From: Salvia splendens
Taxonomy: Eukaryota; Streptophyta; Magnoliopsida; Lamiales; Lamiaceae
Length of the DNA stretch: 64,000 nucleotides
Direction: 5' to 3'
Assembly (NCBI RefSeq): GCF_004379255.2
Contig: NC_056049.1
Coordinates: forward strand, 10,090,063-10,154,062
The notes beneath the pieces are model-generated. The model worked only from the letters and a program-made list of their open reading frames with translations, was not told the origin of the DNA and searched no databases. A program made the translations under genes and the position numbers. Positions 10,105 to 21,552 of this stretch are shown piece after piece (position 1 is the first letter of the stretch; each line of letters starts with the position of its first letter).

Positions 10105-12691
10105 TGTAATATCCGAAAAAAAAAATATAGAATTTTATTCTTTTAAGTAAGGTTTGAATTTTTGTGAATATCTTGTTTAAGATATGGTTGGTAAATCTTA
10201 TTTGTTTATTTTATTTTTTTTTGTGGATATGTTTTTACCTAAGCATTTGTTAGTTGGGATAATTAATTAATCAATGAATTAAACATCCTAATTAACTAAT
10301 TGTTTTCTCTCCCTCTCCCTCTCTCTTTTTCGAAAACCCCTCCCCCTCTCCCACTAATTTCTCAACCTCTCCCCACTCCTCACAACCGATCCAAAATAGA
10401 AAAAAAACTATCTACTCTCTCTCAACCTTTCCCTCTCACCGTCGCTCATTTCTCTCTCTCTCGAAGTTGTTCTCTCACCGGTAAGGCTTCTCTCTTTCTC
10501 CCCCTCGGTTCTCACCTTTTTCCTTTCACTCCCTCTCATCGAATCTTGGATTCTTCAAGGTGTTACTCTCTCTCGTTGTGAATCGGAGTCGGAAGAGGAA
10601 GTAAAGCGTTTGAACTACGTTTGAACTATCCGGGAAAGGTAACCCAAGACCCTAACTCATGATAATTTCGAAAACACATGCATTTAGGACGTTTTGAATG
10701 TTTTAGATGCTGAATAGGCTTTGTGATTATGTGTTGGTGTGGGGTATGTCTTCGGTGGTGACTGACAGTGGGTTCCGACCCCTTTTTGACTGAGCAAACG
10801 ATCTCCTTTTAGTACGAAATTTTTAACTGTTTAAACTTTGGTGTGTCTTCTGTGTGGTGTGTAAATTTCAGCTTCATTGGATGTCGGATGATTTTATAAT
10901 GATTTTTGTAAGTAAACTGCGCTTTTCTGATGGATGTATGTTTTTGGGGTATGTATTTGTGTGCAATGGGGGTGATTCTGGGTGCTTCGATAGTGTGAGG
11001 TATGTGGATGTGTTTGGCCAGGGGATGGCTCGGGGAAAACAGCGTTTGGTTCGGGTGGTTTGTGTGTGTTGGCCGAGAGTTTTGGGGTTCGGCCTAGGGC
11101 AGTGTTGTGGAGAGTTTTGAAGGGTTGATCCCATGGGTTTGGGTGTGTTTTGGGATGTAGAATGTATGGTGGGAATGTCGTATAAGGTTTGAGAATCGTG
11201 GGTTGGGGGAAAACGGGTGTACACTTGATCGGGCCAGGTGCCGAGCCAGTGCCGAGACAGGTGCCGCGCTAGGTGCCGAGCCAGATGCCGAGACAGACGC
11301 CGAGCCAGTGCCGAGCCAGGCGGCCGAGACGGTCGGCCGAGGTGCCGAGCCAGGCGGCCGAGACGGTCGGCCGAGGTGCCGAGCCAGGCGGCCGAGACAG
11401 TCGGCCGAGGTGCCGAGCCAGGCAGCCGAGACGGTCGGCCGAGACACCGAGCCAGGCGGCGAGACAGCCGGCCGAGGTGCCGAGCCAGGCGGCCGAGACA
11501 CCGAGCCAGGCCGAGACGCCGATCCTTTTTCCGAACCTTTTCCGAGCCAAGTGAGCCGTTTGCACAGTGAGGGTATGCCGGGAGTATGAGTGTTGCGTGT
11601 GTGTCGTGTGCGCGTCTTGAGTACGTTGTATGCGTGTCGGGTGCGTGCGTGGTGTGTTCCGGACGGGTGATTTTGTGTGATTGGCTTATAAGATGTTGTT
11701 AAGTGTGTGTACGTGTAACGTGCTAGATGTTGAAGTCATCCACGTAGGAATCATGCATTGTCGTTTAAACCTCGTCTTTCCTGACTCTAATTATGATATT
11801 TATTTATCTTTCAAAAGGGTGATCTTTTACGAGGAAATTGTGGTTGAAGAAGGGAACTATTTAAAAGCTAAGCAATTGAGGTGGGCTTTTCTACCCTACT
11901 ATTTTGTGGGTTATCTTTAATACGGACGCTGTTCCGGAAATGTTTGTGGAGATGAACTGTTTGTCTTGCCAACTGTTTTGTTTTGAAACCTATCTGAAGT
12001 GGTTTACCACATATGTTTAATCGAATTCGGGTCTGTTGGGCTACGAACCCTCAGGCTAGTGTACACGAGATCGGGAGCCATCTAAGAGCAAGTTGGCCGG
12101 TCTAGTTGACCTGGGGTGTGGCCACGCCCCTTGTCACCCGTTGGATCAGATAGTGTATGATGGTGGGAATAAGGGTGGCAATATCTGAAAATGATTGCGC
12201 AGTCGAATTTATGAAATATGTTTTAGTGTACTTGGGTTATTTTCTTACACTTAAAACCCCAAGGTTACACTGATATGGCATGACAAACTATGATTTTGGC
12301 GTGTGTCCACTGAGTGCAATAAGTACTCAGCCCTGCATGTTGTTTTCTTAATGTGCAGGTTGAGCGACGATGGGGATGACGGATGTTGAGCAATTAAAGT
12401 CAAAATTGTGTTTTTACTTTGCCTTTTGGATGGTGTCGTGTCGTCATACCCGGCATTATCTATCTCTTGGTCTTTTCCGCTGCTTTGTAATCCGATACAA
12501 TGTTTTCATTTAAACTCTGTTTACTTTAACTTTAGAAATGTCGCTACAGTACATTGTTTTGAAGTGAACTTCCTCTAATTAAACGTTTTCGGGTCAAGTA
12601 TTCTTGTTCTCCCCTTTCTTCCCCGCTTCTTTATTCCTCCCCTAGTCGCGGTCCACCGTACTTCCTATCCTTAGGAAATGCGGGCGTGTCA
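10105..12691 (+). repeat. 5' LTR of the Tekay element, 2587 bp
   Basis: Starts TGTAATATCC and ends GGGCGTGTCA immediately before the primer binding site, so the TG...CA ends are intact. The first 1.0 kb is repeated at 18530-19541. It carries a GC-rich 34-bp minisatellite (11238-11520) and, near 12318-12335, the GTACTCAGCC segment common in this lineage. Open frames inside it are translations of repeat DNA and are not called. Confidence 0.9.
11238..11520. repeat. GC-rich 34-bp minisatellite inside the 5' LTR
   Basis: Units begin CCGAGCCAGGCGGCCGAGAC at 11311, 11345, 11379, 11413, 11447 and 11480 (the fifth is 33 bp). Shorter degenerate units lie on both sides. A 34-bp unit shifts frame every copy, which explains the Arg/Ala/Gly-rich open frames in several phases. 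It is very CpG-rich compared with its surroundings. The 3' LTR lost the corresponding region, so copy number cannot be compared. Confidence 0.9.
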
Positions 12692-12694
12692 GAG

Positions 12695-12707
12695 TGGTAT
12701 CAAAGCC
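12695..12707 (+). other. Primer binding site of the Tekay element (initiator tRNA-Met type)
   Basis: TGGTATCAAAGCC lies three bases after the LTR end. It matches the plant initiator tRNA-Met primer site (TGGTATCAGAGC) with one difference. Confidence 0.85.
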
Positions 12708-13266
12708 TAGGTTTTCTTTCTGCTCTGGATCCAAGAGTCTTTTTCTGTTTTGAGTAAGTTTTCAAAAGTGTCATTGGCTCAACATCCGACTCATCGCACT
12801 CAACCTGAAATGAGGTAATGAAAATTTTGAATTTTTTGGAAAGTATATGGAAGTGGAGGAAATTGTGATTTTGGGTTTTGAAAATGATTTTTGGAAAGTT
12901 TAAGTAAATATTGATGCATGTGGAAGGGTACAAAGTGATGTGAAAAGTTGAAAATTATGAGAGTTATGAACTGTTATTGTGTGTTGAATTTATATGAAAG
13001 CATGTGGCTGATGTGTGATGCTATGATGACGTGAATGTTGATGTGAGCTTTTACGTGTGAATATGTTGGCCTTTTGAATGATTGAACTTAGACGTGAGAG
13101 GTTTCACTAGTGCTTCTTGGACCTATAGTAGATAAGGACTTTTGGCCTTTGAACACCAGCGGGCTTGGAATTAGAACAACGATACGTCTGCATACACATA
13201 TCTCTCTCTTCTTCGGTTATGCACCCTGTTTTTATATGCGAGGCGATTGTTTCTATTTTTCTATAG
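12708..13266 (+). other. Leader of the Tekay element
   Basis: About 560 bp of mostly non-coding leader between primer site and the extra ORF. It ends in a pyrimidine-rich TTTCTATTTTTCTATAG directly before the ATG at 13267, which looks like a possible splice acceptor. No other feature was seen. Confidence 0.5.
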
Positions 13267-13800
13267 ATGGCGCGTATGTTCCGAACCCCGCGACGGAGTG
13301 ATCGTGATAGACTTAGGGCACAGAGGGTGCTCAGGGAGTATAGGGTGTACCGGAAGAAGGATCACATACCGTTGATTGAGTTCGTAGCGCACTTCGATAC
13401 CCTCTGGAGGGCAGCTCAGGAGTTCGGAGTGACAGAGCATGACGGCATTGAGAAGCTAATAGAATTGCTCCCTGACAGCTGGAAGGAGTGGGCTGAAAGA
13501 ACGGCGAGGAGGTACACGTGGCATGAGCCCGTTACCGATGACATGGTGGGCGACATGGCTGGCTTTCGGAAGGCCATGTATTGTGCATTGGTAGACTCTC
13601 GCGAGGAGCAGGCCCCACAGGATGTGCAAGAGAGGATCGTGTATCAGGACAAGTACGTGAGTATGTACGAGGATGAGCAAGGGTTTGAAGACGACTATGA
13701 GGAGGAACCCGAGGAGGCTCCGCAAGGGAACCCCGAGGAGGACGATGACGAAGACCCGGAGGAAGGGCCTATGGATGAGGATGATCGAGTCGTAGTCTAG
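13267..13800 (+). CDS. Extra 177-aa ORF in the leader of the Tekay element
   Basis: An intact ORF between the primer site and gag, ended by TAG. Residues 1-40 are basic (RTPRRSDRDRLRAQR). Residues 38-120 look helical, with FDTLWRAAQEFGV and LIELLPDSWKEW, a pattern reminiscent of capsid-like gag domains. Residues 135-177 are a strongly acidic tail of Asp/Glu runs. There is no zinc knuckle and no protease motif. Standard Tekay elements go directly from leader to gag, so this is an additional gene; a diverged gag-like or regulatory protein is possible, but the function is not known. It ends 209 bp before the gag start, in a different reading frame. The ATG directly follows a possible splice acceptor, suggesting expression from a spliced transcript (inference). 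Confidence 0.6.
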   Translation: MARMFRTPRRSDRDRLRAQRVLREYRVYRKKDHIPLIEFVAHFDTLWRAAQEFGVTEHDGIEKLIELLPDSWKEWAERTARRYTWHEPVTDDMVGDMAGFRKAMYCALVDSREEQAPQDVQERIVYQDKYVSMYEDEQGFEDDYEEEPEEAPQGNPEEDDDEDPEEGPMDEDDRVVV

Positions 13801-14009
13801 AAATAGAATAGTTGATGTCTTTTTAGTTTTGTTTTTAGTACGATCTGCTCTTGGGAAACAACGTTTGACCTCCTTTCTTTTAATGAGAATTTGATTTTGA
13901 TATATATCCTATGTGTTGCATCTTACTACATGAAGATTATGAGAAAATTTTGAGAAAGTGGTAATTTTGGATGAGAATTGTAGTAACACTTTTTGGATAT
14001 TGAATCAGA

Positions 14010-17000
14010 ATGCCGCCAAGACGTGTACGCCAACCACGACAAGGACCCAACGTGGAGGCACCACCTCCACCACCACCTCCACCCCCGCCTCAGCAAGAAA
14101 GATTCATAGTTACGTTCTCCAGGCAGAATCCCCCTAAATTCGATGGACAGGGAGATCCCTCAAAAGCCGAAGAGTGGATACGCGGCCTCGAGCGTATTTT
14201 CAGGGTCATGGAGTGCACAGATAGGGAGCGCATTGCTTGCGCCACCTTTCAACTATCAGGTGATGCCGATTACTGGTGGGAGACTCGGCAAAGAACTATG
14301 AATCCTGCACGCTTGGAAGCGTTAACATGGGAGGAGTTTAAAATGGAGATTGATAACAAGTATGTCCCAAAGACGTACAGACGGGCCAAGGTGGTAGAAT
14401 TCCACACGCTGAGCCAAGGCCGAATGACTGTAACTGAGTACGACCGAGCCCTCGCTCAGATGGCACGATATGCGCCCGAGTTGATGGACACCGACGAGAA
14501 ATGGGCGGTGAAGTTCCGGGCCGGGCTCAAGGATGAGATAAAGGCCGCATTGGCTTGTCGAGGAGAACTCTCCTACTCGGAGATCTTGACTTGTGCACTG
14601 GACGTGGAAGATGCACTCCCTAAACCAAAAGTGGTGGCGACAACAAACGCGACACCCCTACAAGCTCAGTCAGGTCATCAAGAGAAGAGGAGGTGGGATG
14701 GTGATCAAACTCAGTATGGTGGCAAGAGGCCACAACACATGAAGAACCCACCCTACAATGGCGGGAGACAGAATACCTATCACCCGAGGGCAAGCTTTCC
14801 GCCGAGGAACCCTCAATGTGGAAGATGCTTCAAGTACCACACCGGAGAGTGTCGAGACCCCAGATGCTTCAGCTGTGGTGGAAGTGGCCATTACTTCCGA
14901 AATTGCCCAAATAAGGACATGGGGACAGGGGCGAGACAGAACCAGTTAGGTTTCCGTCCACCATCCCAGGCACTACCTGCACCTCAACCGCAACAACGCC
15001 GCCAAGGACTGCCGTCGCAAGCAAGAGCCTACGCCTTGAAGGGGAAACAGCCGGCAAACGGGAAAGAAACCTTTGGGCAAGGAAACTTGGCAGGTATGGG
15101 CACACTTCTCAACATGCCTATAGTTGTCTTGTTTGATACGGGTGCATCGCATTCCTTTATATCAACTTCTTGTGTGGATACATTAGGATTACCTACTGTT
15201 AAGACCGAACCCACTACGAGTGTGACCTCACCGGTAGGCGGGACTATAGATATATCCCGATCTTGTGCGTGTGTGAACTTTGGAATAGGTGAACTCAGTT
15301 TGTTGGCTCATAATTTACAAGTAATGACGATGGGTAGCGTAGACATAATCTTGGGTATGGATTGGTTAGCGGAGAACCACGTTACCCTTCATTGTAGAGA
15401 AAGGGAAATTTCGTTTGAAACCCCAGGAAAAGAGCCGACGAGGTTTTACGGAATCTCAATGAACCGACGCAAGTCCATTGTCTCCGCGCTGCAAGCCACT
15501 ACAATGATGAGGAAGGGATGTCCAGCGTACCTTGTTTATTTGAATGGGGAGGAGAAGAAAGACAGGAAGATAGAAGATGTGGCGATAGTGAGTGAATATC
15601 CCGATGTCTTCCCCGATGCATTGCCGGGACCCCCACCCGACAGGCAAGTAGAATTCACGATCGATCTGGAGCCCGGATCGGCACCAATATCCAAGGCACC
15701 TTATAGGATGGCGCCAAAAGAGTTGGAGGAGCTTAAGGTGCAACTACAAGAGCTACTGGAATTGGGATTCATTAGACCTAGTGTGTCGCCATGGGGAGCA
15801 CCAGTGTTGTTTGTGAAGAAGAAGGATGGAACGATGAGGATGTGCATCGACTATCGAGAGCTAAACAAACTGACGCTGAAGAACAAGTATCCACTACCAA
15901 GGATAGACGACTTGTTTGACCAACTTCGAGGGGCAGGAGTCTTCTCTAAGATGGACTTGAGGTCTGGGTACCATCAGCTGAGGGTTCGGCGAGAAGATGT
16001 ACCCAAGACGGCTTTTCGAACAAGATATGGTCACTATGAGTTCGTTGTGATGCCTTTTGGACTGACGAACGCCCCGGCAGTGTTCATGGACCTTATGAAC
16101 CGCGTGTTCCAACCGTATTTGGATCGGTTTGTCCTAGTTTTCATCGATGATGTGCTCGTTTACTCAAAGAACGTGGAGGAGCACAAAGCGCACTTGAGAA
16201 CCGTCCTAGCAACCCTAAGGGACGAGACACTATATGCCAAGTTCAGTAAATGCGAGTTTTGGCTCAAGGAAGTGAATTTTCTTGGACATGTAGTAACTTC
16301 AGATGGAATTCGTGTAGATCCGGCCAAGGTGGAAGCGGTGCAGGAATGGAAGTCGCCTTCTACACAAAATGAAATTCGAAGCTTCTTAGGACTGGCGGGC
16401 TATTATCGAAGATTCATTGAGGGATTCTCGAAGATAGCCAGGCCAATGACACAGCAACTGAAAAAGGGAGTCAAGATGATTTGGACACCAGAATGTGAGG
16501 CGAGCTTTCAGTTGTTGAAGGAGAAATTGACCACCGCACCAATTCTAGCTGTACCGGAGTCAGGGACTGACTATGCGGTGTACACGGATGCGTCGAAGGT
16601 GGGACTTGGATGTGTACTTATGCAGAAGGGGAAAGTGATTGCATATGCATCGAGGCAATTGAAGCCCCACGAGCTGAATTATCCGACACATGACTTAGAA
16701 CTGGCAGCCGTGGTACATGCACTGAAGATCTGGAGACATCATCTCTATGGAGTCCGTTGTGAGATATATACGGACCATAAGAGTCTAAAGTACTTCTTTG
16801 AGCAAAAGGAGTTGAACATGCGCCAACGTAGGTGGCTCGAGTTGGTGAAGGACTACGATTGTGGTATAAATTACCATCCGGGAAGAGCAAACGTAGTGGC
16901 CGATGCTCTTAGTAGGAAGTCTCAATCACAGCTGGCCACCTTTCTTACTATCGAGGAGAGTCTAATCCAAGAGTTCAGTAAGATGCGGTTGGAAGTAGTG

Positions 17001-18407
17001 AGAATGCCCGAGACTGTGGAAGGAATAGTAGCCACGTTGGTGATGGAACCCGACTTAAGAGCCAGAATTGTGGAAGCCCAACGGCGAGATACGTTACTAG
17101 AGAAGATTCGCTCAGAAGTGAGGACGGGTGAACCTGGAAACTTTCGTGAGGCAGCGGATAATGGTCTCACATACAAGGGAAGGTTGTGTGTGCCTAAGGA
17201 TGAAGGCCTGAGGATCGAAATCATGAGAGAAGCACATGAAACCCCATACGCTGCTCACCCAGGAAGTACCAAGATGTATCAAGACATGAAGAGGCAATTT
17301 TGGTGGAACGGTATGAAAAAGCATGTTGCAGCATTTGTGGAGAGATGCCTGGCATGTCAACAAGTAAAGGCGCTACACCAACGGCCCTATGGGAGATTGC
17401 AACCCCTTGAGATTCCAGAATGGAAGTGGGAACATATTGCAATGGACTTTGTGATAGGACTGCCAAAATCCCAGCGAGGAAACACTGTGATTTGGGTGAT
17501 TATAGATCGTCTCACCAAATCTGCTCATTTTGTACCGGTTCGTGCTACTTATGGATCCAACGAGTTGGCTAAAATATATGTGCGGGAGATTATACGCTTG
17601 CATGGAGTACCAGCGACAATTACATCCGATCGCGATGCCAAATTTACTTCTAGGTTTTGGACGAGCCTACAGCGCGAGTTGGGGACTAAATTGAATTTTA
17701 GTACTGCCTTCCACCCACAAACCGATGGGCAGTCAGAGAGAACGATTCAAGCCTTAGAGGATATGCTGCGAGCCGTGGTGCTAGATCGAGGTTGGGGTTG
17801 GGAAGAAGTGTTTCCTTTGGTTGAGTTCGCTTACAATAATAGTTGCCAGGCGACGATCAAGATGGCTCCATATGAGGCATTGTATGGAAAGAAGTGTAGA
17901 TCGCCACTTTATTGGGATGAAGTGGGTGAGAGAAGAATTCTCGGACCAGACTCTGTAGAAGAGATGATAGAGATTGTCCGACAAATCCGTGGGAGGATCA
18001 AGGAGGCACAGGATCGACAGAAATCATATGCGGATGTTCGAAGGACCGATTTACAATTCGAGGTCGGAGAAAAGGTCTTTCTGAAAGTTTTCCCTTCTAA
18101 GGGAATAACTCGTTTTGGTGTGAAAGGAAAGCTGAGACCCCGATTTATCGGTCCGTACGAGATTTTGGATAGAGTCGGCGCGGTAGCATACAGATTGGCC
18201 CTACCACCAAACTTTGGAAATGTGCACAACGTCTTCCATGTGTCACAATTGAGGAAGTACGTGTTTGACCCCACACACATAGTTCACCAAGAAGAGATGA
18301 TGGTCCTAAATCCCGATCTAAGTTATGAGGAGAAGCCCGAGGCCATTTTGGATCGAAGGGTGCAAGAATTGAGGAATAAGTCAATTGTTTCGGTGAAAGT
18401 ACGGTGA
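14010..18407 (+). CDS. Tekay gag-pol polyprotein, 1465 aa, ended early in the chromodomain
   Basis: One frame encodes the whole retrotransposon polyprotein. Domains in order: basic/Pro-rich N-terminus (a run of prolines at residues 18-27), gag capsid, CCHC zinc knuckle ([14 protein letters not shown], about residues 288-301), aspartic protease ([11 protein letters not shown], about 375), reverse transcriptase with FIDDVLVYS near 711, RNase H ([10 protein letters not shown], about 857), integrase with an HHCC finger (about 1076-1115) and a D,D,E core ([14 protein letters not shown], then the Glu after DGQSE), and the start of a chromodomain at the C-terminus. The frame stops at TGA (18405-18407) where the family has Trp. 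The same frame then stays open for 25 more codons, to TAA at 18483-18485, with HGVEEATWELEDKM. So this is a single nonsense change that removes the end of the chromodomain, which normally guides integration to chromatin marks. Confidence 0.95.
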   Translation: MPPRRVRQPRQGPNVEAPPPPPPPPPPQQERFIVTFSRQNPPKFDGQGDPSKAEEWIRGLERIFRVMECTDRERIACATFQLSGDADYWWETRQRTMNPARLEALTWEEFKMEIDNKYVPKTYRRAKVVEFHTLSQGRMTVTEYDRALAQMARYAPELMDTDEKWAVKFRAGLKDEIKAALACRGELSYSEILTCALDVEDALPKPKVVATTNATPLQAQSGHQEKRRWDGDQTQYGGKRPQHMKNPPYNGGRQNTYHPRASFPPRNPQCGRCFKYHTGECRDPRCFSCGGSGHYFRNCPNKDMGTGARQNQLGFRPPSQALPAPQPQQRRQGLPSQARAYALKGKQPANGKETFGQGNLAGMGTLLNMPIVVLFDTGASHSFISTSCVDTLGLPTVKTEPTTSVTSPVGGTIDISRSCACVNFGIGELSLLAHNLQVMTMGSVDIILGMDWLAENHVTLHCREREISFETPGKEPTRFYGISMNRRKSIVSALQATTMMRKGCPAYLVYLNGEEKKDRKIEDVAIVSEYPDVFPDALPGPPPDRQVEFTIDLEPGSAPISKAPYRMAPKELEELKVQLQELLELGFIRPSVSPWGAPVLFVKKKDGTMRMCIDYRELNKLTLKNKYPLPRIDDLFDQLRGAGVFSKMDLRSGYHQLRVRREDVPKTAFRTRYGHYEFVVMPFGLTNAPAVFMDLMNRVFQPYLDRFVLVFIDDVLVYSKNVEEHKAHLRTVLATLRDETLYAKFSKCEFWLKEVNFLGHVVTSDGIRVDPAKVEAVQEWKSPSTQNEIRSFLGLAGYYRRFIEGFSKIARPMTQQLKKGVKMIWTPECEASFQLLKEKLTTAPILAVPESGTDYAVYTDASKVGLGCVLMQKGKVIAYASRQLKPHELNYPTHDLELAAVVHALKIWRHHLYGVRCEIYTDHKSLKYFFEQKELNMRQRRWLELVKDYDCGINYHPGRANVVADALSRKSQSQLATFLTIEESLIQEFSKMRLEVVRMPETVEGIVATLVMEPDLRARIVEAQRRDTLLEKIRSEVRTGEPGNFREAADNGLTYKGRLCVPKDEGLRIEIMREAHETPYAAHPGSTKMYQDMKRQFWWNGMKKHVAAFVERCLACQQVKALHQRPYGRLQPLEIPEWKWEHIAMDFVIGLPKSQRGNTVIWVIIDRLTKSAHFVPVRATYGSNELAKIYVREIIRLHGVPATITSDRDAKFTSRFWTSLQRELGTKLNFSTAFHPQTDGQSERTIQALEDMLRAVVLDRGWGWEEVFPLVEFAYNNSCQATIKMAPYEALYGKKCRSPLYWDEVGERRILGPDSVEEMIEIVRQIRGRIKEAQDRQKSYADVRRTDLQFEVGEKVFLKVFPSKGITRFGVKGKLRPRFIGPYEILDRVGAVAYRLALPPNFGNVHNVFHVSQLRKYVFDPTHIVHQEEMMVLNPDLSYEEKPEAILDRRVQELRNKSIVSVKVR

Positions 18408-18516
18408 AGGAATCATGGGGTCGAAGAAGCAACATGGGAATTAGAAGACAAGATGAGAGAGAAGTTTCCGGAGCTGTTTGAGTAATCTAGGCAAATTTCG
18501 AGACGAAATTTCTTTT

Positions 18517-18529
18517 AAGGTGGGAGGAA
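18517..18529 (+). other. Polypurine tract of the Tekay element
   Basis: AAGGTGGGAGGAA lies immediately before the TGTAATATCC start of the 3' LTR. It is the expected plus-strand primer site. Confidence 0.85.
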
Positions 18530-19541
18530 TGTAATATCCGAAAAAAAAATATATAGAATTTTATTCTTTTAAGTAAGGTTTGAATTTTTGTGAATATCTT
18601 GTTTAAGATATGGTTGGTAAATCTTATTTGTTTATTTTATTTTTTTTGTGGATATGTTTTTACCTAAGCATTTGTTAGTTGGGATAATTAATTAATCAAT
18701 GAATTAAACATCCTAATTAACTAATTGTTTTCTCTCCCTCTCCCTCTCTCTTTTTCGAAAACCCCTCCCCCTCTCCCACTAATTTCTCAACCTCTCCCCA
18801 CTCCTCACAACCGATCCAAAATAGAAAAAAAACTATCTACTCTCTCTCAACCTTTCCCTCTCACCGTCGCTCATTTCTCTCTCTCTCGAAGTTGTTCTCT
18901 CACCGGTAAGGCTTCTCTCTTTCTCCCCCTCGGTTCTCACCTTTTTCCTTTCACTCCCTCTCATCGAATCTTGGATTCTTCAAGGTGTTACTCTCTCGTT
19001 GTGAATCGGAGTCGGAAGAGGAAGTAAAGCGTTTGAACTACGTTTGAACTATCCGGGAAAGGTAACCCAAGACCCTAACTCATGATAATTTCGAAAACAC
19101 ATGCATTTAGGACGTTTTGAATGTTTTAGATGCTGAATAGGCTTTGTGATTATGTGTTGGTGTGGGGTATGTCTTCGGTGGTGACTGACAGTGGGTTCCG
19201 ACCCCTTTTTGACTGAGCAAACGATCTCCTTTTAGTACGAAATTTTTAACTGTTTAAACTTTGGTGTGTCTTCTATGTGGTGTGTAAATTTCAGCTTCAT
19301 TGGATGTCGGATGATTTTATAATGATTTTTGTAAGTAAACTGCGCTTTTCTGATGGATGTATGTTTTTGGGGGATGTATTTGTGTGCAATGGGGGTGATT
19401 CTGGGTGCTTCGATAGTGTGAGGTATGTGGATGTGTTTGGCCAGGGGATGGCTCGGGGAAAACAGCGTTTGGTTCGGGTGGTTTGTGTGTGTTGGCCGAG
19501 AGTTTTGGGGTTCGGCCTAGGGCAGTGTTGTGGAGAGTTTT
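18530..19541 (+). repeat. Truncated 3' LTR of the Tekay element
   Basis: Matches 10105 to about 11117 nearly perfectly, then breaks off. The remaining 1.6 kb (minisatellite, R/U5 and CA end) is absent. The break is followed by an 18-22 bp second copy of an LTR segment and then transposase sequence. Confidence 0.9.
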
Positions 19542-19559
19542 GGGGTTCGGCCTAGGGCA

Positions 19560-20692
19560 AAAGCCCGCTCGATAATGTTACGAGCTCTGGTGTGCCGTAG
19601 GTTGAACAATTCTCTTGCATTTTGAGGTCTCTCACTGCCAACACCCCACTCCTTCAAGTGATACCTCACGTGTTTGTATGGAATCAAGAATCCTTCGGAA
19701 CTTGCATAGCCATTATCACACAAAAAGTAAGTTCCTAAAACCACAAATGTTGCAACGGAGGGATTGTTCATAAGTTTTACAAAAAATTTAGAATGGAAGT
19801 GGACAATATTAAATTTTAATCAAGGATCTTCGCAATTAAACCTTTGGTTACTCGCAGCCCCCCCTTCTAGTAACAGCGTCCCTAAGCACTCGAGAGTCCC
19901 TGGCAGACCCCTCCCACCCTGGTAGAAAATATAAGAATTTCATGTTGCGGTCACAGGCAACAAGTGTATTGGTCGCGATTTGGCCCTTCCTTGTCCGATA
20001 TCGTGGCTTATCGACGCTTCTGACTAATACGTTTATATAGGTCCCGTCCAAGGCGCCAATACAACCCTAACACAGTACACACATTTTCCAATAAAAACCA
20101 ACACAAAGGTTGTAGCACAAGCACCAGAATTGAACTAATAAATGAAGTAATTGTAGTTTACCTTAAAGTGTTTCCAACGCGGGTCTACACAACTATTGGT
20201 TACTGGTTCAGACTTAGGCAGGAGAATAGTATGGAGTCTGAGTACAGCTTTAAGCACGGCATGCACATAGTGCGATATGGTTTCACCAGAGCGTTTAAAA
20301 TCAAAACCAGTTATACGGTTTTTCTTATGGTGGGCTAGAATGCTTAAAAAAATAGCTACTTGCTCCTCTATTAACACAAATTGACCATCTCGTAGGCCAC
20401 CTTATTCTTTAAGCAGTATGCACAAACGACCAAATGCATTCCTATCCAGGCGTAGTTTGGAAAAGCAGTCAACATCACTAATTGATACGAGCCTGTTCAT
20501 ATGCATCAGTTGAGGAGGTGCCCGGCCTATTAGAGAATACCTAACCCCATGGTGCGTAACACGACGACGTAAGCGTGCTCTTCTTTTCAAGTATATGTAC
20601 AGGATGAGAATCGATTGAATACGCAACAGGTTAAGTATGTCTTCCACCATATCGGGAACGCTCAGGTGTAAACGAAACAACCGGGCCATCAC
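19560..20692 (-). pseudogene. ALP1/HARBI1-like transposase, broken and 3'-truncated
   Basis: Read on the minus strand. An N-terminal helical domain (MARLFRLHLSV...SDVDCFSKLRLDRNAFGRLC) resembles DUF8040 of plant ALP1-like proteins. It is followed by LIEEQVAIFLSILAHHKKNR, an intron (donor after WKHFK near 20161, acceptor before [13 protein letters not shown] near 20070), the DDE core with [16 protein letters not shown], and an exon with FLCDNGYASSEGFLIPYK. Defects: an in-frame TAA near 20400, a one-base gain in a G-run near 19860, and loss of everything after IIERAFA, including the C-terminus. The final residues of the open frame are read through Tekay LTR sequence. Confidence 0.85.
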
Positions 20693-21552
20693 TCAGGGAG
20701 AATTTAGGAAAAAAACTGCTTGACAACACAGCCAACAACTACATTTCACCCAACTAGCATCACAACAACACGATGTTACACTTCACTCATCCAACAAATT
20801 ACACATCATACAACTAAATAATGGACAACGGAGGTATTTTTTAAAAAGCACTTAAGTATTGTACACACATACGCCTTCGATCTAACTCAAGAAAGTGGCA
20901 TAATCATACTGAAATAGTGCGCAGAAATAGCAAATCTATCCAAATATGAAAAGGGCATAGGTTGGAAATTTTCCAAAATGAGATGAGAGGGCTAAATAAA
21001 AACAGATCGCAACTATTGTGAACATTTGTTTGCTTTTGATTTGCAGATTCGAAGACTTACAGTTCTATACAACGAAGTACCACTCCAATTTTATGTGTGT
21101 GAACTTCGGGTGTTGGGTGGTACTCCACTCCCCGCAGATGTACTCCTGTGTTCAGAGTCAACGGTAAGCTAGGGTTTGTACCCAATTACAAGTAAAACGA
21201 TATAAATAAGTTGGGGAAGAATGAAGCGAGAGAGGTTACTGTGCGCTCGTCGTTCAACAGAGGAATCAACTGTTCAGAAGATCGTCGGCGTGGAATGCAG
21301 TGTTGCTCCAAATCTGAAATGGGCACAAGGTTGAGGAGAAATGATTTGATGTGGAGGAGCCCATTTGAAATCGACAATAATGCAAGGGCAAAATGGACAA
21401 TTAGGGACAAGTGTCTGACACATCAATCGATGTATGATTATAAACGTAGGCTGAAATGGTGATTCAAAACCGACGATAGTTGTGTGAATAGTGCGGGCCT
21501 TACGGGCCACCGTCGGGTCGTGTGCTACCCATCGCGCCAACCAAACATCCGA
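20693..21552. other. Right non-coding part of the ALP1-like Harbinger element
   Basis: Lies upstream, in gene direction, of the broken transposase and runs to the right terminal inverted repeat. It should hold its promoter and leader. No second (Myb-like) gene of the PIF/Harbinger type was recognised. Short open frames near 21200-21540 show no family resemblance. Confidence 0.5.

Larger units (their letters stand above)
10105..19541 (+). mobile_element. Ty3/gypsy chromovirus of the Tekay/Del type
   Basis: Layout: 5' LTR (10105-12691), tRNA-Met-type primer site, extra ORF (13267-13800), gag-pol (14010-18407), polypurine tract, truncated 3' LTR (18530-19541). The two LTRs differ over their shared 1.0 kb by only a few substitutions and short length changes in homopolymers, so insertion is recent. 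It is defective now: a nonsense codon lies in the chromodomain and the 3' LTR has lost about 1.6 kb including its end. The Tekay assignment rests on the chromodomain, the LTR TGTAATATCC start and the CAATAAGTACTCAGCCCTGC motif in the LTR. Confidence 0.9.
9957..21552. mobile_element. ALP1-like Harbinger element split by a Tekay retrotransposon
   Basis: The left end (9957-9985, TAGGATGTTTGGTTGCC...ATGGGT) and right end (about 21528-21552, ACCCATCGCGCCAACCAAACATCCGA) are inverted copies. Both are flanked by TTAA-like sequence, compatible with the TWA target preference of PIF/Harbinger. Inside are a broken ALP1-like transposase on the minus strand (19560-20692) and the Tekay retroelement (10105-19541), inserted about 150 bp from the left end. 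The original element would have been roughly 2.1-2.5 kb before the retroelement arrived and before a deletion at 19541. Confidence 0.65.

Noticed and set aside
10300..10581. Open frame of 93 codons repeated at 18725
   Set aside because: It is the same LTR segment in both LTRs, pyrimidine-rich, with no family resemblance.
11094..11589. Ala/Arg/Gly-rich open frames on both strands
   Set aside because: Products of a 34-bp GC-rich minisatellite in the LTR; the frame shifts each unit, so open frames arise in all phases.
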